A stretch of DNA of 64,000 bases from Methylobacterium sp. W2. Lineage in GTDB: Bacteria > Pseudomonadota > Alphaproteobacteria > Rhizobiales > Beijerinckiaceae. The translations under genes were made by a program, and so were the position numbers. Shown one piece after another: positions 1 through 9,132 of this stretch (positions are counted from its first letter, which is position 1; each line of letters opens with the position of its first letter). Below the pieces are notes generated by a model, which saw only the letters and a list, made by a program, of their open reading frames with translations, made no database searches and was not told the origin of the DNA. The stretch is from contig NZ_VMOA01000010.1 in the NCBI RefSeq assembly GCF_020662345.1, positions 1 to 64,000 on the forward strand, written 5' to 3'.

Positions 1-149
1 GCCGGGGCGGGCGTCGCCTGGGGAGCGTCCTGAGCCATCCCTTGCGTCCTGTCCTGGCTCACTCCCTGGGCCTGCGCCGGACCGGCCATGACGGCTACCG
101 TCAACAGGCCGGCGAGAAGGCCGGCGCGGGAACGCACGAGGCGGATCAT
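1..149 (-). CDS. N-terminus of an exported protein, cut by the window edge
   Basis: Reading the minus strand from 149 gives an open frame of 49 codons that runs off the window. It begins MIRLVRSRAGLLAGLL and continues into a classic Sec signal peptide: arginines, a hydrophobic core, then an AQA cleavage site near residue 27, followed by a Gln/Pro/Ala-rich stretch. The ATG at 149-147 overlaps the TGA of the upstream dehydrogenase gene as ATGA, so the two are probably co-transcribed and translationally coupled. The mature protein is outside the window, so its function cannot be named; it should be periplasmic or outer-membrane associated. The signal peptide and the coupling are direct observations. 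Confidence 0.75.
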   Translation of the reverse strand, partial: MIRLVRSRAGLLAGLLTVAVMAGPAQAQGVSQDRTQGMAQDAPQATPAP

Positions 150-1126
150 CGGCCCGCTCCGGTGCCGCGCCCGTTCGCCAGCGTTTCCGGCACCGGCGTC
201 AGCGGCCCCTTGCCGGAGAACCAGGACAGCAGGTTGTCGACCACGAGCCGGCCCATGACCTCGCGGGTATGGACGGAGCCGGAGCCCACATGCGGCAGCA
301 GGACGACCCGTTCCAGGCCGAGAAACGCCTCCGGCACATGGGGCTCGGTGGCGAAGACATCGAGGCCGGCCCCGTGGATCCTGCCGGATCGCAGGGCTTC
401 GATCAGCGCCGGCTCGTCGACGAGGCTGCCGCGGGCGACGTTGACGACGATCGCGTCGGGGCCGAGGGCGTCGAGAATCTCGGCATTGACGATCCCGTTC
501 GTCTCCGGGCCGCCGGGCGCCACGATCATCAGGACGTCCACCGCCCGCGCCATCTCCAGCAGGGTCGGGTGGAAGGCGTAGGTCACGTCCTCCTGCCGGC
601 GGCGGCCGTGATAGGAGAGGGTGACGCCGAAGCCTTCGAGGCGATGCGCGATGGCCCGTCCGATCCGGCCGAGGCCGAGGATGCCCACATGCCGGCCGCG
701 CAGGGTCGCGGTGAGGGGGTAGGTCCGCGTCGGCCAATGCCCGGCGCGCAGGTAGCGGTCCGCCTGCGGGATTTCGCGGAGTGTCGCGAGCAGCAGCCCG
801 AGGGCGAGATCGGCCACCTCGTCGGAGAGCACGTCGGGCGTGTTGGTGACGACGATGCCCCGCTCCGCCGCGGCCCCGACATCGATCGTGTCGTAGCCGA
901 CGCCGAAACTCGCCACGATCTCAAGGTGGGGCAGCCGCTCGATCAGGGCGCGGTCGACGGGTGCCTGCGCCCCGGTGGCCATGGCGCGGATGCGCGGTCC
1001 GATCTCGCGATAGAACGCGTCGCGATCCGGGGCGGTGTCGGCGCGGTGGAGTGTGAAGGCGGCGGCCAGCGCGTCCATGACGCTCGGCTGCATCGGCTTC
1101 AGGAGCAACAGGTCGGCAGGCTGCAT
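146..1126 (-). CDS. D-2-hydroxyacid dehydrogenase (NAD(P)-dependent)
   Basis: This 326-residue protein belongs to the D-isomer-specific 2-hydroxyacid dehydrogenase family, which interconverts 2-keto acids such as glyoxylate, hydroxypyruvate or pyruvate with D-2-hydroxyacids in the cytoplasm. The nucleotide-binding motif is GILGLGRIGRAIA near residues 150-162. The catalytic triad is visible as Arg in NVARGSLVDE, Glu in FATEPHVP and His in LLPHVGSGS. Length is normal for the family. The start at 1126 gives the usual N-terminus (MQPADLLLLKP); an in-frame ATG at 1177 would add 17 residues without homologous look. The stop overlaps the next gene by four bases. It is divergent from leuC. Substrate cannot be decided from sequence; glyoxylate/hydroxypyruvate reductase is the most likely subgroup. 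Confidence 0.9.
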   Translation of the reverse strand: MQPADLLLLKPMQPSVMDALAAAFTLHRADTAPDRDAFYREIGPRIRAMATGAQAPVDRALIERLPHLEIVASFGVGYDTIDVGAAAERGIVVTNTPDVLSDEVADLALGLLLATLREIPQADRYLRAGHWPTRTYPLTATLRGRHVGILGLGRIGRAIAHRLEGFGVTLSYHGRRRQEDVTYAFHPTLLEMARAVDVLMIVAPGGPETNGIVNAEILDALGPDAIVVNVARGSLVDEPALIEALRSGRIHGAGLDVFATEPHVPEAFLGLERVVLLPHVGSGSVHTREVMGRLVVDNLLSWFSGKGPLTPVPETLANGRGTGAGR

Positions 1127-1399
1127 GTCGCGCTCGTCATCCGTCCCCCGGAACCGGCCATGAAGAGGAATGGCCATGAGGGCATACGGCTGTAATCCGC
1201 CGTCCGGGCAGGGTCCAGCCTCGCGAATGGCCCTGGGCCGGCCAGGCTCGCCATGCGGCGCGCGAGTGGCCATCATGCCTCGGATGCACCGTGTGCGCCG
1301 GCCTACTTCCATGCGGGCCTTTCGAACACTACTAAAGAGGGCGAGCGTCACATGCCTGCCCGTGATCCCATCAACGACGAAAACCGAAACAGCCACGCC

Positions 1400-2815
1400 A
1401 TGACTGCCCCGCGCACCCTCTACGACAAGATTTGGGACGACCACGTGGTCGATGTCGAGCCGGACGGCACCAGCCTCCTCTACATCGACCGCCACCTCGT
1501 CCACGAGGTGACGAGCCCACAGGCCTTCGAGGGGCTGCGCGTGGCCGGACGGCGCGTGCGCCACCCGGAGAAGACCCTGGCGGTGGTGGATCACAACGTC
1601 CAGACCTCGGACCGCCGCTTCGGCATCGAGGATCCGGAGAGCCGCCTCCAGCTGGAGACGCTGGCCGAGAACGTGCGCGACTTCGGCATCGAGTTCTACG
1701 ACGCCCTCGACCGGCGCCAGGGCATCGTCCACGTCATCGGGCCCGAACAGGGCTTCACCCTGCCGGGCCAGACCATCGTTTGCGGCGACAGCCACACCTC
1801 GACCCACGGCGCCTTCGGGGCGCTGGCGCATGGCATCGGCACCTCTGAGGTGGAGCACGTGCTCGCCACTCAGACGCTGCTGCAGCGCAAGGCCAAGAAC
1901 ATGCGCGTCACCGTGGACGGCATCCTGCCGCCGGGCGTCACCGCCAAGGACATCATCCTCGCCATCATCGGCGAGATCGGCACCGCCGGCGGCACCGGCT
2001 ACGTCATCGAATATGCCGGCGAGGCGATCCGCGCCCTCTCGATGGAGGGGCGCATGACGATCTGCAACATGTCGATCGAGGGCGGCGCCCGCGCCGGCAT
2101 GGTGGCGCCCGACGCCATCACCTACGCCTACGTCAAGGACCGCCCCAAATCCCCCAAGGGCGAGGTGTTCGAGCGGGCCCGCGCCTATTGGGACAGCCTC
2201 GCCACCGACGAGGGCGCCTTCTTCGACCGTGAGGTCCGCCTTGATGCCGCCAGCCTGCCGCCCCTGGTGAGCTGGGGCACCAGCCCCGAGGATGTGGTCT
2301 CGATCTCCGGCCTCGTGCCCGATCCGGCCGCCATCGCCGACGAGAACAAGCGCCAGTCGAAGGCGAAAGCCCTCGACTATATGGGCCTCACGCCGGGCAC
2401 GAAGATCACCGACATCACCCTCGACCGGGTCTTCATCGGTTCCTGCACCAACGGCCGCATCGAGGATCTGCGCGCCGTGGCCAAGATGGTGGAGGGCCGC
2501 AAGGTCCATCCGTCGGTCTCGGCGATGGTGGTGCCGGGCTCCGGCGTGGTGAAGGCCCAGGCGGAAGCGGAAGGCATCGACCGCATCCTCAAGGAGGCCG
2601 GGTTCGACTGGCGCGAGCCGGGCTGTTCCATGTGCCTCGGCATGAATGCCGACCGCCTCAGCCCCAACGAGCGCTGCGCCTCCACCTCGAACCGCAACTT
2701 CGAGGGCCGCCAGGGCCATCGCGGGCGCACCCACCTCGTCTCCCCGGCCATGGCCGCCGCCGCCGCCGTGGCCGGCCGCTTCGTCGACATCCGCGAGTGG
2801 CGCGGCGAGGCCTGA
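1400..2815 (+). CDS. leuC: 3-isopropylmalate dehydratase large subunit
   Basis: LeuC (471 residues from this start) isomerises 2-isopropylmalate to 3-isopropylmalate in leucine synthesis, as a heterodimer with LeuD and a [4Fe-4S] cluster. The aconitase-family signatures are complete: [18 protein letters not shown], and the three cluster cysteines in GSCTNGR and [10 protein letters not shown] near the C-terminus. The protein typically starts at [15 protein letters not shown], as here, but that ATG has a weak Shine-Dalgarno. An in-frame ATG at 1352 is preceded by AGAGGG at good spacing and would add 16 residues, so it may be the true start. leuD is not next to it. tRNA-Leu lies 104 bases downstream, a coincidence worth noting but not evidence of attenuation. 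Confidence 0.97.
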   Translation: MTAPRTLYDKIWDDHVVDVEPDGTSLLYIDRHLVHEVTSPQAFEGLRVAGRRVRHPEKTLAVVDHNVQTSDRRFGIEDPESRLQLETLAENVRDFGIEFYDALDRRQGIVHVIGPEQGFTLPGQTIVCGDSHTSTHGAFGALAHGIGTSEVEHVLATQTLLQRKAKNMRVTVDGILPPGVTAKDIILAIIGEIGTAGGTGYVIEYAGEAIRALSMEGRMTICNMSIEGGARAGMVAPDAITYAYVKDRPKSPKGEVFERARAYWDSLATDEGAFFDREVRLDAASLPPLVSWGTSPEDVVSISGLVPDPAAIADENKRQSKAKALDYMGLTPGTKITDITLDRVFIGSCTNGRIEDLRAVAKMVEGRKVHPSVSAMVVPGSGVVKAQAEAEGIDRILKEAGFDWREPGCSMCLGMNADRLSPNERCASTSNRNFEGRQGHRGRTHLVSPAMAAAAAVAGRFVDIREWRGEA

Positions 2816-2919
2816 GCCCCGAGCTTGGGCGGAATCGGCGAGACGGGCCGGAATCGCGATTGACGCGGCCGGCCCGTCCGCTTAAACGAACCTCCGCGTC
2901 GGCAAACATCTGCCGACCG

Positions 2920-3004
2920 GCCCAGGTGGCGGAATTGGTAGACGCGCTGGTTTCAGGTACCAGTCTTGCAAGAGGTGAAGGTTCGAGTCCTTTCCTGGGC
3001 ACCA
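2920..3004 (+). tRNA. tRNA-Leu (anticodon CAG)
   Basis: The acceptor stem GCCCAGG pairs with CCTGGGC, followed by A and an encoded CCA. The anticodon stem CTGGT/ACCAG encloses the loop TTCAGGT, giving anticodon CAG for the codon CUG. A long variable arm, as expected for class II leucine tRNAs, and a T-arm with loop TTCGAGT complete the cloverleaf. No integrated element is apparent at its 3' end. Confidence 0.97.
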
Positions 3005-3378
3005 AGCGACCTTAGGTCGTTGCTCCGTTGAACATGTAGGATCAGACCGACCCACCCGAACGGGTTTCGATCCTCGCCATGAGATGGCACGCTGCCCGCG
3101 CGAAGACGGGATCTCTCTAGGTCAAGTTTCGTTTTTCGGCTGACGAGCCCAACCGGGTCGCAGACGCGTCATTACGGTGGAGCTTCCGGGTTCGACATCC
3201 CGGCTTCGACCGTCGCGTCGCCTCCCTTTAGCGTGAAGACCGCGGCACCCATCCCGGGATCAGGCACAAGGTGCGACCACGCGTGAGGCGGCCGTCATGG
3301 TCAAGCGCACGGATAGAGGCAGCATCCGTGCGTCGGGAATTCAACGTCTCATAAAAAGCTGCCGCATATCGCGCCTTT
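3005..3378. other. Intergenic stretch without a supported gene
   Basis: About 370 bases between tRNA-Leu and the convergent LprI-like gene. I see short open frames only, none with a credible ribosome binding site or protein-like composition. A small inverted repeat (GCGACC/GGTCGT) just after the tRNA could help terminate or process its transcript. Confidence 0.5.
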
Positions 3379-4431
3379 TCACTCGATCGGAATCGGGACC
3401 GAGGACAGCTTCTTGACGACATGAAGCGGTAGCGTGCATTCGCTCTTGCCCCCTGGATACTCCGATATCGCACGCTGATCATATGTGATCGTCGCCGATG
3501 TCGAGTCGAACGTCCAATGGGCCGCCTCTTCATTGATTGCGGACGCCTGTTTCCTGGCATCGGCCAATTCAAGTGTTTCGATGTTGCGATCATCTTCCGT
3601 TTGCTGTGCTTTTGAAACCTGATCGCCGTCTTGTCGTTTCCACTGCTTACGGATCTGGCTGAAGCAGGTCTTGTCGATGAGATGTCTCGCCTTTTCATCG
3701 AACCAGTCGGTAATTGTCACGGCCTTGCCTGACCGGAGGTCGAAATTGATGTTCTGGGTCCAGGACAGGCCATGCGCCGCGCCTTGAGCGTATTCGTCGG
3801 CGTCGACGCAGATCGAAATGAAGCTTGGTGACGCATAGACGAGGGTGCCGTCCACACTCCACGTGCCGGTCTCCCCCCCTCCCGCACCGTCCATCTTCAC
3901 CGGCAGATCCGAGACGGCTTTGTCGATCAGCAGATTGAAGGCTCTCTCCGCGTCGGTCGAGGGCTTGTTGAAACGGAAGAGGGATGCGGATCTGTTCCAT
4001 TCGCCGTCCTTGCCGTCGGCCCCGACGTCGTAGGGTACCAAAGCGCCCAATAGGCCGGGACCGTCTTCCGGTATGGCGGCGCTCATGCTCCTGAGCGCAT
4101 CCATCCTGTCTTTGCTGGACGTGATGATGCAGGCGACGAGGTCTTTTCCTTTGTCGGAACAGCTTTGGCTGCGGGTCTGCAGCCATTTCCTCTGTCCCTC
4201 AAGCAAAGCCTTGCCGCTCACGCTATCGAAGCTATGATGGAGGTTGGTGTAAGCTTTCACCATTCCGTCATCGGCTGATTTTGCAGCAGGGTTCGTACAG
4301 ATGGCCCTGTCGACGGCGTCCGTGGCCGTGTCGCAGTGTTTCGGCGTTTCTGCTCGGCCGATTGTCGGGAATGTCAGGAAGACTGTCATCATTACGCTGA
4401 GAGATGACGCGGTCATGAATGTGCTCGACAT
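3379..4431 (-). CDS. Exported protein with LprI-like N-terminal domain and RsiV/DUF3298-like C-terminal part
   Basis: A 350-residue secreted protein. Residues 1-27 form a signal peptide ending at GRA. Residues about 30-95 contain the Cys-spaced motif C-(x)11-C and then WLQTRSQSC, which match the lysozyme-inhibitor LprI-N (DUF1311) family pattern. The C-terminal half (from about residue 120) carries NLLIDKAVSDLP, an exposed GLSWTQNINFDLRSGKAVT segment and a final Cys-containing strand, resembling the DUF3298/RsiV-like fold common in such fusions. LprI-type domains inhibit lysozyme or act at the cell wall, so a periplasmic or surface role is likely; a direct inhibitory activity is inference. 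It stands alone, with lower GC than its neighbours. The start lacks a strong Shine-Dalgarno; a Met five codons downstream is an alternative. Confidence 0.8.
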   Translation of the reverse strand: MSSTFMTASSLSVMMTVFLTFPTIGRAETPKHCDTATDAVDRAICTNPAAKSADDGMVKAYTNLHHSFDSVSGKALLEGQRKWLQTRSQSCSDKGKDLVACIITSSKDRMDALRSMSAAIPEDGPGLLGALVPYDVGADGKDGEWNRSASLFRFNKPSTDAERAFNLLIDKAVSDLPVKMDGAGGGETGTWSVDGTLVYASPSFISICVDADEYAQGAAHGLSWTQNINFDLRSGKAVTITDWFDEKARHLIDKTCFSQIRKQWKRQDGDQVSKAQQTEDDRNIETLELADARKQASAINEEAAHWTFDSTSATITYDQRAISEYPGGKSECTLPLHVVKKLSSVPIPIE

Positions 4432-4725
4432 TGCAAAAACTCGATCAGGCGAGAGACAAAAAGCGTTGCGATTGCTGACGTTCCGTTCGATCTGGCTAGC
4501 ATCCGATTGTTTGAGACGCCGTTACAACTTTGGCTCACGGCGGTGAGATGAATCGGATGCCTTCCGAATGGTGAATGAGTGACGGGTTCTGTAATCGGGC
4601 CTCTGCCGTCAAGGGGTGCCGTGCTGCCGCGCCTGCCGAAGGTCCGCACAGGGTGGACGGTGGACCTTTCGCCCGCAGAGACGTCGGTTGGCATCCGGGG
4701 AGAAAGCCGGGATGCGGCCGAGCCG

Positions 4726-5085
4726 CTACCAGGCTGTGAACGTCAGTTCGCCGAAGGCGCGATGGTCTGCCCCAATCCTGAAGGCCATCGCGATCAGCCC
4801 GTAAACCTCGCCGACAGTCACCAGCTTCCCGTAGGACCCGTTCCGCTCCGGTTGCGGAAAGTCCATCAAGATAATCCGAAGATGACTGGCATCCTCGACG
4901 TCGTTAGGAATGCTTGCCTCGAAGTAGAATTGGACCGCCCTGTTCCGGGCGTCGATCAGGCCGAAAAAATTTCCCTCGACGCCGCGGACCTCGTCGGACC
5001 AGATCAAGCCGGCCTCCCCGAGATCAACCTCCCTGGCCTGATCAGAGGTGACCTCAATACCGCAGCCTTTCCAAAACGCCCTCAT
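4726..5085 (-). CDS. Small cytoplasmic protein of unknown function
   Basis: A 119-residue acidic protein with no signal peptide or membrane segment. The start is supported by a GAGGG Shine-Dalgarno about seven bases upstream of the ATG at 5085. The sequence alternates strands and helices with aromatic residues (MRAFWKGCGIEV; NFFGLIDARNRAVQFYFEA; LRIILMDFPQPERNGSYGKL) and resembles the size and make-up of small immunity-type or DUF proteins, but I do not recognise a family. No toxin-like partner is adjacent; the upstream neighbour is an IS110 transposase gene, so the locus may have been rearranged. Function is left open. Confidence 0.65.
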   Translation of the reverse strand: MRAFWKGCGIEVTSDQAREVDLGEAGLIWSDEVRGVEGNFFGLIDARNRAVQFYFEASIPNDVEDASHLRIILMDFPQPERNGSYGKLVTVGEVYGLIAMAFRIGADHRAFGELTFTAW

Positions 5086-5439
5086 CAGCAGTCCCTCGAA
5101 CCTTTCCTCACCGCGATCTGATCATCCATCATACTACGGTGGAATGTCTGCGACGGGTCGAAAGTTCGCATCCTCCGGTCGCGCTGGGCGCGCGCTCGGC
5201 GGTCATGTTATCTCACACGTCGATCTCGCCACCCACGGGACTCTTGGCTTCTGTCCGTGGTCGGCACGCGGGCCGCCACATGATCGCGTTCCGATGAGAG
5301 GCGAGCCTATATGCGACAGCGGACTTGGCCCAGAGGCCAGCACACCCGTCATTCCGGCTTCATCTCCCGCCCGTCCCCGTGAGGACGACCTTTCGAGTCC
5401 AGGCGCGCCCGGCCTCGATCCCTGCAAACCGTGAGATGC
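5086..5439. other. Non-coding stretch between small unknown gene and IS110 transposase
   Basis: About 350 bases with no supported gene. It must contain one end of the IS110-type element (downstream of the transposase stop at 5440) and the promoter of the small gene at 5085. I could not identify the exact element boundary, because IS110 elements often lack obvious terminal inverted repeats and target duplications. Confidence 0.5.
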
Positions 5440-6480
5440 CTACGCGGCGGCCGGAGCCTCGACTGCGCTGAAGCGGAAGGTCGTGCCGTCCACCCACATC
5501 CGGTGCATCACCACCGCCATCTTGCGCGCCAGCGCCACCGTCGCGCGCTTGTTGCCCTGGCGCTGGGCTACCTTCGTCGCCCACGCCCTTAGCCCGGACC
5601 ACTTCTTGACCCGGTGCAGCATCACGTGCGCCGCTTCGAACAGCGCCGCCCGCGCCTCGGTATCGCCGGTTTTGGTGATCCGCCCGTTCCGGTCCACCTC
5701 CCCGGACTGATGCTTGCGCGGCACCAGGCCGAGGATCGCCCCGACCGAACGCGACTTGGCGAACCGGGCCGGATCCTCGATGGCGGCGATGAAGGTCAGG
5801 CCGACCACGGCCCCGACGCCTGGCACCGTCATCAGCCTACGGCAGACGGCGTGCTCGCGGGCGATCTCCAACACCACGCGGTTGAGCCGGTCGAGCGAGA
5901 GCAGCATCGCCGCATGCGCCTGCAACAGCACGTCGAGGATGGCCGCCACGCGTGGCAGGTCGGCCGTCAGCTCCCGCACCCGTTCCGAGAAGGTCCGGCG
6001 CTTGGCGGTGCCAAGCTTGATCCCGAACAGGCAGAGCGACCCGCGAATTTGATTCTCCACGTCGCTGATCTTCAGCACCAACGTTTTGCGGCTGGTCAGC
6101 AACGTGCGCAGCTCCATCGTCCGGCGTGCCTTCACGTGGACCTGCCGGAACCAGCCGGTGCGCAGCATCTGAGCAAGGCCGCGCGCGTCGTTGCGGTCGG
6201 TCTTGTGGGTCATCGCGACCATCGCGGCGCGGGCGTGCCGCGCGTCCATGCAGACAACGTTGGGCACGCCAAGTTCGGTCATCTTCTCGCATAGCCAGCC
6301 TGCCAGCGCCCCGGTCTCCAGGCCGACACGGGTCAGCGGTAGGCCGAGAGCGCCAAGCCAGGTCGCCAGCGCTTCCGGTTCGCTGGCGACCTTGGCCTCG
6401 CGGAGGATTTTGCCCTCCTCATCGACGACGCACACCGACGTCTCCGCCAACGAGACATCCAGACCGGCGTAGTAGCGCAT
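5440..6480 (-). CDS. IS110-family transposase (DEDD recombinase)
   Basis: This 346-residue protein has the two-domain layout of IS110 transposases. The RuvC-like DEDD domain (about residues 4-155) shows YAGLDVS, VGLETGALAGWL and the MTHKTDRNDARGLAQML motif with its acidic residues. The C-terminal Tnp_IS110/IS116/IS902 domain (about 210-300) shows LMTVPGVGAVVGLTFIA and the PRKHQSG segment in which the family carries its serine nucleophile. The frame is intact, so the element may be active. It lies between a small unknown gene and a periplasmic protein gene whose promoter region it may have replaced. IS110-family proteins are known to work with a bridge RNA encoded in the non-coding ends; the 334 bases upstream of the start are a candidate location. 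Confidence 0.95.
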   Translation of the reverse strand: MRYYAGLDVSLAETSVCVVDEEGKILREAKVASEPEALATWLGALGLPLTRVGLETGALAGWLCEKMTELGVPNVVCMDARHARAAMVAMTHKTDRNDARGLAQMLRTGWFRQVHVKARRTMELRTLLTSRKTLVLKISDVENQIRGSLCLFGIKLGTAKRRTFSERVRELTADLPRVAAILDVLLQAHAAMLLSLDRLNRVVLEIAREHAVCRRLMTVPGVGAVVGLTFIAAIEDPARFAKSRSVGAILGLVPRKHQSGEVDRNGRITKTGDTEARAALFEAAHVMLHRVKKWSGLRAWATKVAQRQGNKRATVALARKMAVVMHRMWVDGTTFRFSAVEAPAAA

Positions 6481-6630
6481 GACCCTGCTCCCGGATGATC
6501 GGTCGCGGGCGTCGCGCCGGCAGACCGGATTGAACCACCGAGCAGCTTGCCACGATCCGCGACGCGGGGAAGGCTGGCGACGGCCCGATTACCCGATCTG
6601 CGCAGGGCCGAGACTCACAGAGCCGGCGGT

Positions 6631-6660
6631 CGTGCCGGTGCTGTTGGAGATACCGGCACG
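6631..6660. repeat. Perfect 9-bp inverted repeat upstream of the IS110 transposase
   Basis: The arms CGTGCCGGT (6631-6639) and ACCGGCACG (6652-6660) are exact reverse complements around a 12-base loop. It lies 150 bases upstream of the transposase start. It could be a structural part of the element's non-coding end (for example a bridge RNA stem), a palindromic insertion target, or a chromosomal hairpin from the promoter region of the next gene. The rest of 6481-6814 holds no gene. Confidence 0.6.
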
Positions 6661-6814
6661 ACCCTGACCGGTCCCGGAAGGCGCTGCAGCGGGTTGACGC
6701 CGCGAGCCCCCGCCAGCCAGGGTGCCGCCGCCCGGGACGTTGCACAGGCCGCGAACCGGACACCGGGCAAGCCCCACCGACGCTGACGTCCCACGCGCGA
6801 GAGACGCTTCCACG

Positions 6815-7810
6815 ATGGTTCTTCCACGCTTCCGCCGCGCCACCGGCCGGCTGTTCGCCCTCCTTGGCCTCGTCGTTGGCCCCCTCCTCTCCGCCCCGCT
6901 CCTCTCCATCTCGCTCTTGCCGGCCCGCGCCGCCGAGGCGGTCTTCCCGCCCGCCGGCGCGATCGGTCTCGTGCCGCCCGCCGGCATGACGCCCGCCAGG
7001 AGCTTCGCCGGTTTCGAGCATCCCTCCGGCGCCTCCATCGTCATCGTCGCGATGCCGGCCGAGGCCTATGGGCAGCTCGCCGAAAAGTTCACCCCCGAAT
7101 CCCTGCGCGCGACGGGCTTTGCCGCCGTCGGAGCGGCCGAGGCGCTGCCGGTCGCTGGCGGCGAGGGCCGTGTCCTGCGCGGCAGCCAGTCGGCCAGGGG
7201 GATCACCTACACCAAGTGGGTCGCGGTGGTGCGCGGCGGGGACGGCACCGGCCTCGTCACCGTGCAGGTTCCGGAAGCGGCCCGTGGGCAGGTGCCGAAC
7301 CAGGCGGTGGAGGCTGCCCTCGGCACCATCGCGTTCCGCTCCCCCGGCAATGTCGCCGACCAGATCGCGGCCTTGCCCTACACGGTGGGGGATCTGGCGG
7401 GGTTCCGCCCGGTCCGCACGCTGATGGGAAATACCCTCCTGCTCACCGATGGCCCCAAGGACGTCGATCCCGAAGGCACGCAGACCCTCGTCATCGTAGC
7501 GCCCTCCCTGGGGAAGGCTCCGGTCGCGCCCGGGCAGCAGAGCGCTTTCGCCCGCAAGGCGCTGGGCACCCTCCGCGAGGTTCAGAACATCGCGGTCACC
7601 GACGAGACCCGCACCAGCGAGGGCGGCGCGGTCCTCATCCGCCTGCGCGCCACCGGCAAGGACGTGCGGTCCGGCCGAAAGGTCGGGGTGAGCCAGACGA
7701 TCCGCTTCGATGGGAAGAGCTATCTGCGCGTCATCGGCCTCGCCGGCGCGGACCAGCCGGACGCCCTCGCACGGGCCGAGCGCGTCGCCGCCTCGGTGGT
7801 TCCGCGCTGA
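6815..7810 (+). CDS. Exported protein of unknown function
   Basis: A 331-residue protein starting MVLPRFRRATGRLFALLGL, with a long hydrophobic signal segment and an ARAAEA cleavage site near residue 40. The mature part is a repeated alpha/beta pattern (IVIVAMPAEAYGQLAEKF; KWVAVVRGGDGTGLVTVQVPE; QTLVIVAPSLGKAP), suggesting two similar periplasmic halves of about 130 residues. I do not recognise a named family. The ATG at 6815 was chosen because it places the signal peptide at the N-terminus; an upstream in-frame ATG at 6722 would precede it with 31 low-complexity residues. The gene stands alone downstream of the IS110 element, so its original promoter may have been displaced. Confidence 0.8.
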   Translation: MVLPRFRRATGRLFALLGLVVGPLLSAPLLSISLLPARAAEAVFPPAGAIGLVPPAGMTPARSFAGFEHPSGASIVIVAMPAEAYGQLAEKFTPESLRATGFAAVGAAEALPVAGGEGRVLRGSQSARGITYTKWVAVVRGGDGTGLVTVQVPEAARGQVPNQAVEAALGTIAFRSPGNVADQIAALPYTVGDLAGFRPVRTLMGNTLLLTDGPKDVDPEGTQTLVIVAPSLGKAPVAPGQQSAFARKALGTLREVQNIAVTDETRTSEGGAVLIRLRATGKDVRSGRKVGVSQTIRFDGKSYLRVIGLAGADQPDALARAERVAASVVPR

Positions 7811-8198
7811 GCAGGCGGGGCGACGCCGGTCTCTGCCGCTTCGATGGCGCGGCAGGCCAGCCTCCTGCGCCGTTTCGTGCCGGCCAAGCAGTTCGACAAG
7901 AGCGACCGCAAGCAGATGCGCCTTCCCCTAGTCTCGTGAAGCTCCACGTCTCGAGCACCCAGGGCGGGGCGCGCTTCGTGTGGCTCTACGAACCTGTCTG
8001 ATCGGATGTCTCGGCGGATGCTCATGCCAAAGCCGCTCCTCCCACCAGACCACCTCATCCTGAGGCGCCCTTCGCCTCGGCGAAGGGCCTCGAAGGAGGT
8101 TTCCAGAGCCCACTGCGATATCTGGAGTCCTCCTTCGAGGCCGCTACGCGGCACCTCAGGATGAGGTAAGCCCTTGGAAAACCAACTCAAACAAGATC
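7811..8198. other. Intergenic stretch dominated by a palindromic repeat
   Basis: About 390 bases. The right half is the inverted repeat listed at 8053-8166. The left half has one 31-codon frame (7844-7939, beginning MARQASLLRRFVPAKQ) without a convincing ribosome binding site, which I do not call as a gene. Confidence 0.5.
8053..8166. repeat. Large imperfect inverted repeat (REP/MITE-like)
   Basis: The outer arms CCTCATCCTGAGG (8053-8065) and CCTCAGGATGAGG (8154-8166) are perfect reverse complements. Inner arms around CTCGAAGGAGG (8089-8099) and CCTCCTTCGAGG (8129-8140) also pair, and a further small hairpin (GCCCTTCGCC/GGCGAAGGGC) sits in the left half. The whole 114-base unit can fold into one long cruciform. 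Elements built on CCTCATCCTGAGG with CTCGAAGGA are familiar, dispersed intergenic repeats in Hyphomicrobiales genomes; that it is multicopy here is inference. It lies between the convergent ends of two genes and may act as a bidirectional terminator. Confidence 0.85.
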
Positions 8199-9107
8199 TT
8201 AGGGCCGACCGGGATTGACCATCGGGTCGGCCTGTAGCCGCGCCGCGGCCAGATCGATGAAGGCGCGCACCTTCGCCGGCGCGCGCCTTCCCTCCAGGCT
8301 CACGATATGGACCGGGACCGGCACCGCGTCCGGATCGTCGAGGACCAGCCTGAGCCGGCCCTCGGCCACCGAGGGCGCCACCTGATAGGACAGCAGGGGT
8401 GCGATCCCCTGGCCGGCGAGGGCGGCCGCCAGGACCGCGTCGATGGTGTTGCAGATCAACCGTGATTGCGTGGCGCCACGCGTCGGCCCTTCGGCCGGGG
8501 AATGGCGCTCGAAGGGCAATCGCGTTCCCATCAAACCGATGGTCGCGTGGCGGTGCAAATCCCCCATCGATTGCGGTGTCCCGTGCCGGTCGAGATAGTC
8601 CGGCGCGGCGCAGAGAACCCTGCGGACCGTGCCGACCCGGACCGCGACGAGCCCGGAATCGGCGAGATGGCCGATGCGGATTCCTACATCTGCGCCCTCC
8701 TCGATCAGGTTGACCACCCGGTCGAGGAACAGCGCGCGCACGCTGACGGCCGGGTAGCGCGCAAGAAACTCCGTGACGGCGGGCAATACATAAAGCCGAC
8801 CGAATTGCACCGGAGCGGTAATCGTCAAGATTCCGGAAGGTGTCGCATAGGCGCCGGCCGCGAGTGTTTCGGCCTCTTCTGTGTCCGCGAGGATGCGGCG
8901 GCAATCCTCCAGATAGCGTCCGCCCACCTCGGTGAGCATCAGCGAGCGCGTGGTCCGGGTCAGCAGGCGGGTTCCGATCCGGTTCTCCAGGGCGGCCACC
9001 GCACGGGTCACGGCGGGCGGGCTCATGTTCAGCTGGCGTGCCGCAGCGGCGAACCCCCCGCTCTCCGCCACCCGCACGAAGACCCGCATCGCCTGCCACC
9101 GATCCAT
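8199..9107 (-). CDS. LysR-family transcriptional regulator
   Basis: This 302-residue protein has the LysR winged helix-turn-helix at residues 1-62 ([35 protein letters not shown]) and a periplasmic-binding-like effector domain from about 90 to 295. It is of the CrgA/DsdC-like branch that ends in a short Asp/Pro tail. It is divergent from a glutathione S-transferase gene, with a perfect palindrome in the intergenic space, the usual layout for a LysR protein that controls its neighbour and itself. The inducer cannot be predicted. Confidence 0.93.
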   Translation of the reverse strand: MDRWQAMRVFVRVAESGGFAAAARQLNMSPPAVTRAVAALENRIGTRLLTRTTRSLMLTEVGGRYLEDCRRILADTEEAETLAAGAYATPSGILTITAPVQFGRLYVLPAVTEFLARYPAVSVRALFLDRVVNLIEEGADVGIRIGHLADSGLVAVRVGTVRRVLCAAPDYLDRHGTPQSMGDLHRHATIGLMGTRLPFERHSPAEGPTRGATQSRLICNTIDAVLAAALAGQGIAPLLSYQVAPSVAEGRLRLVLDDPDAVPVPVHIVSLEGRRAPAKVRAFIDLAAARLQADPMVNPGRP

Positions 9108-9132
9108 GCCGGCCTCCTCCGTACCCGCAGAT

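Noticed and set aside
1127..2734. A long open frame running antisense to leuC and continuous with the hydroxyacid dehydrogenase frame.
   Set aside because: High GC produces long antisense frames. The leuC protein is a clear match on the other strand, and the antisense translation is low-complexity His/Asp/Gly/Ala with no family.
7844..7939. A 31-codon plus-strand frame (MARQASLLRRFVPAKQ...).
   Set aside because: No credible ribosome binding site, very short, and no family.
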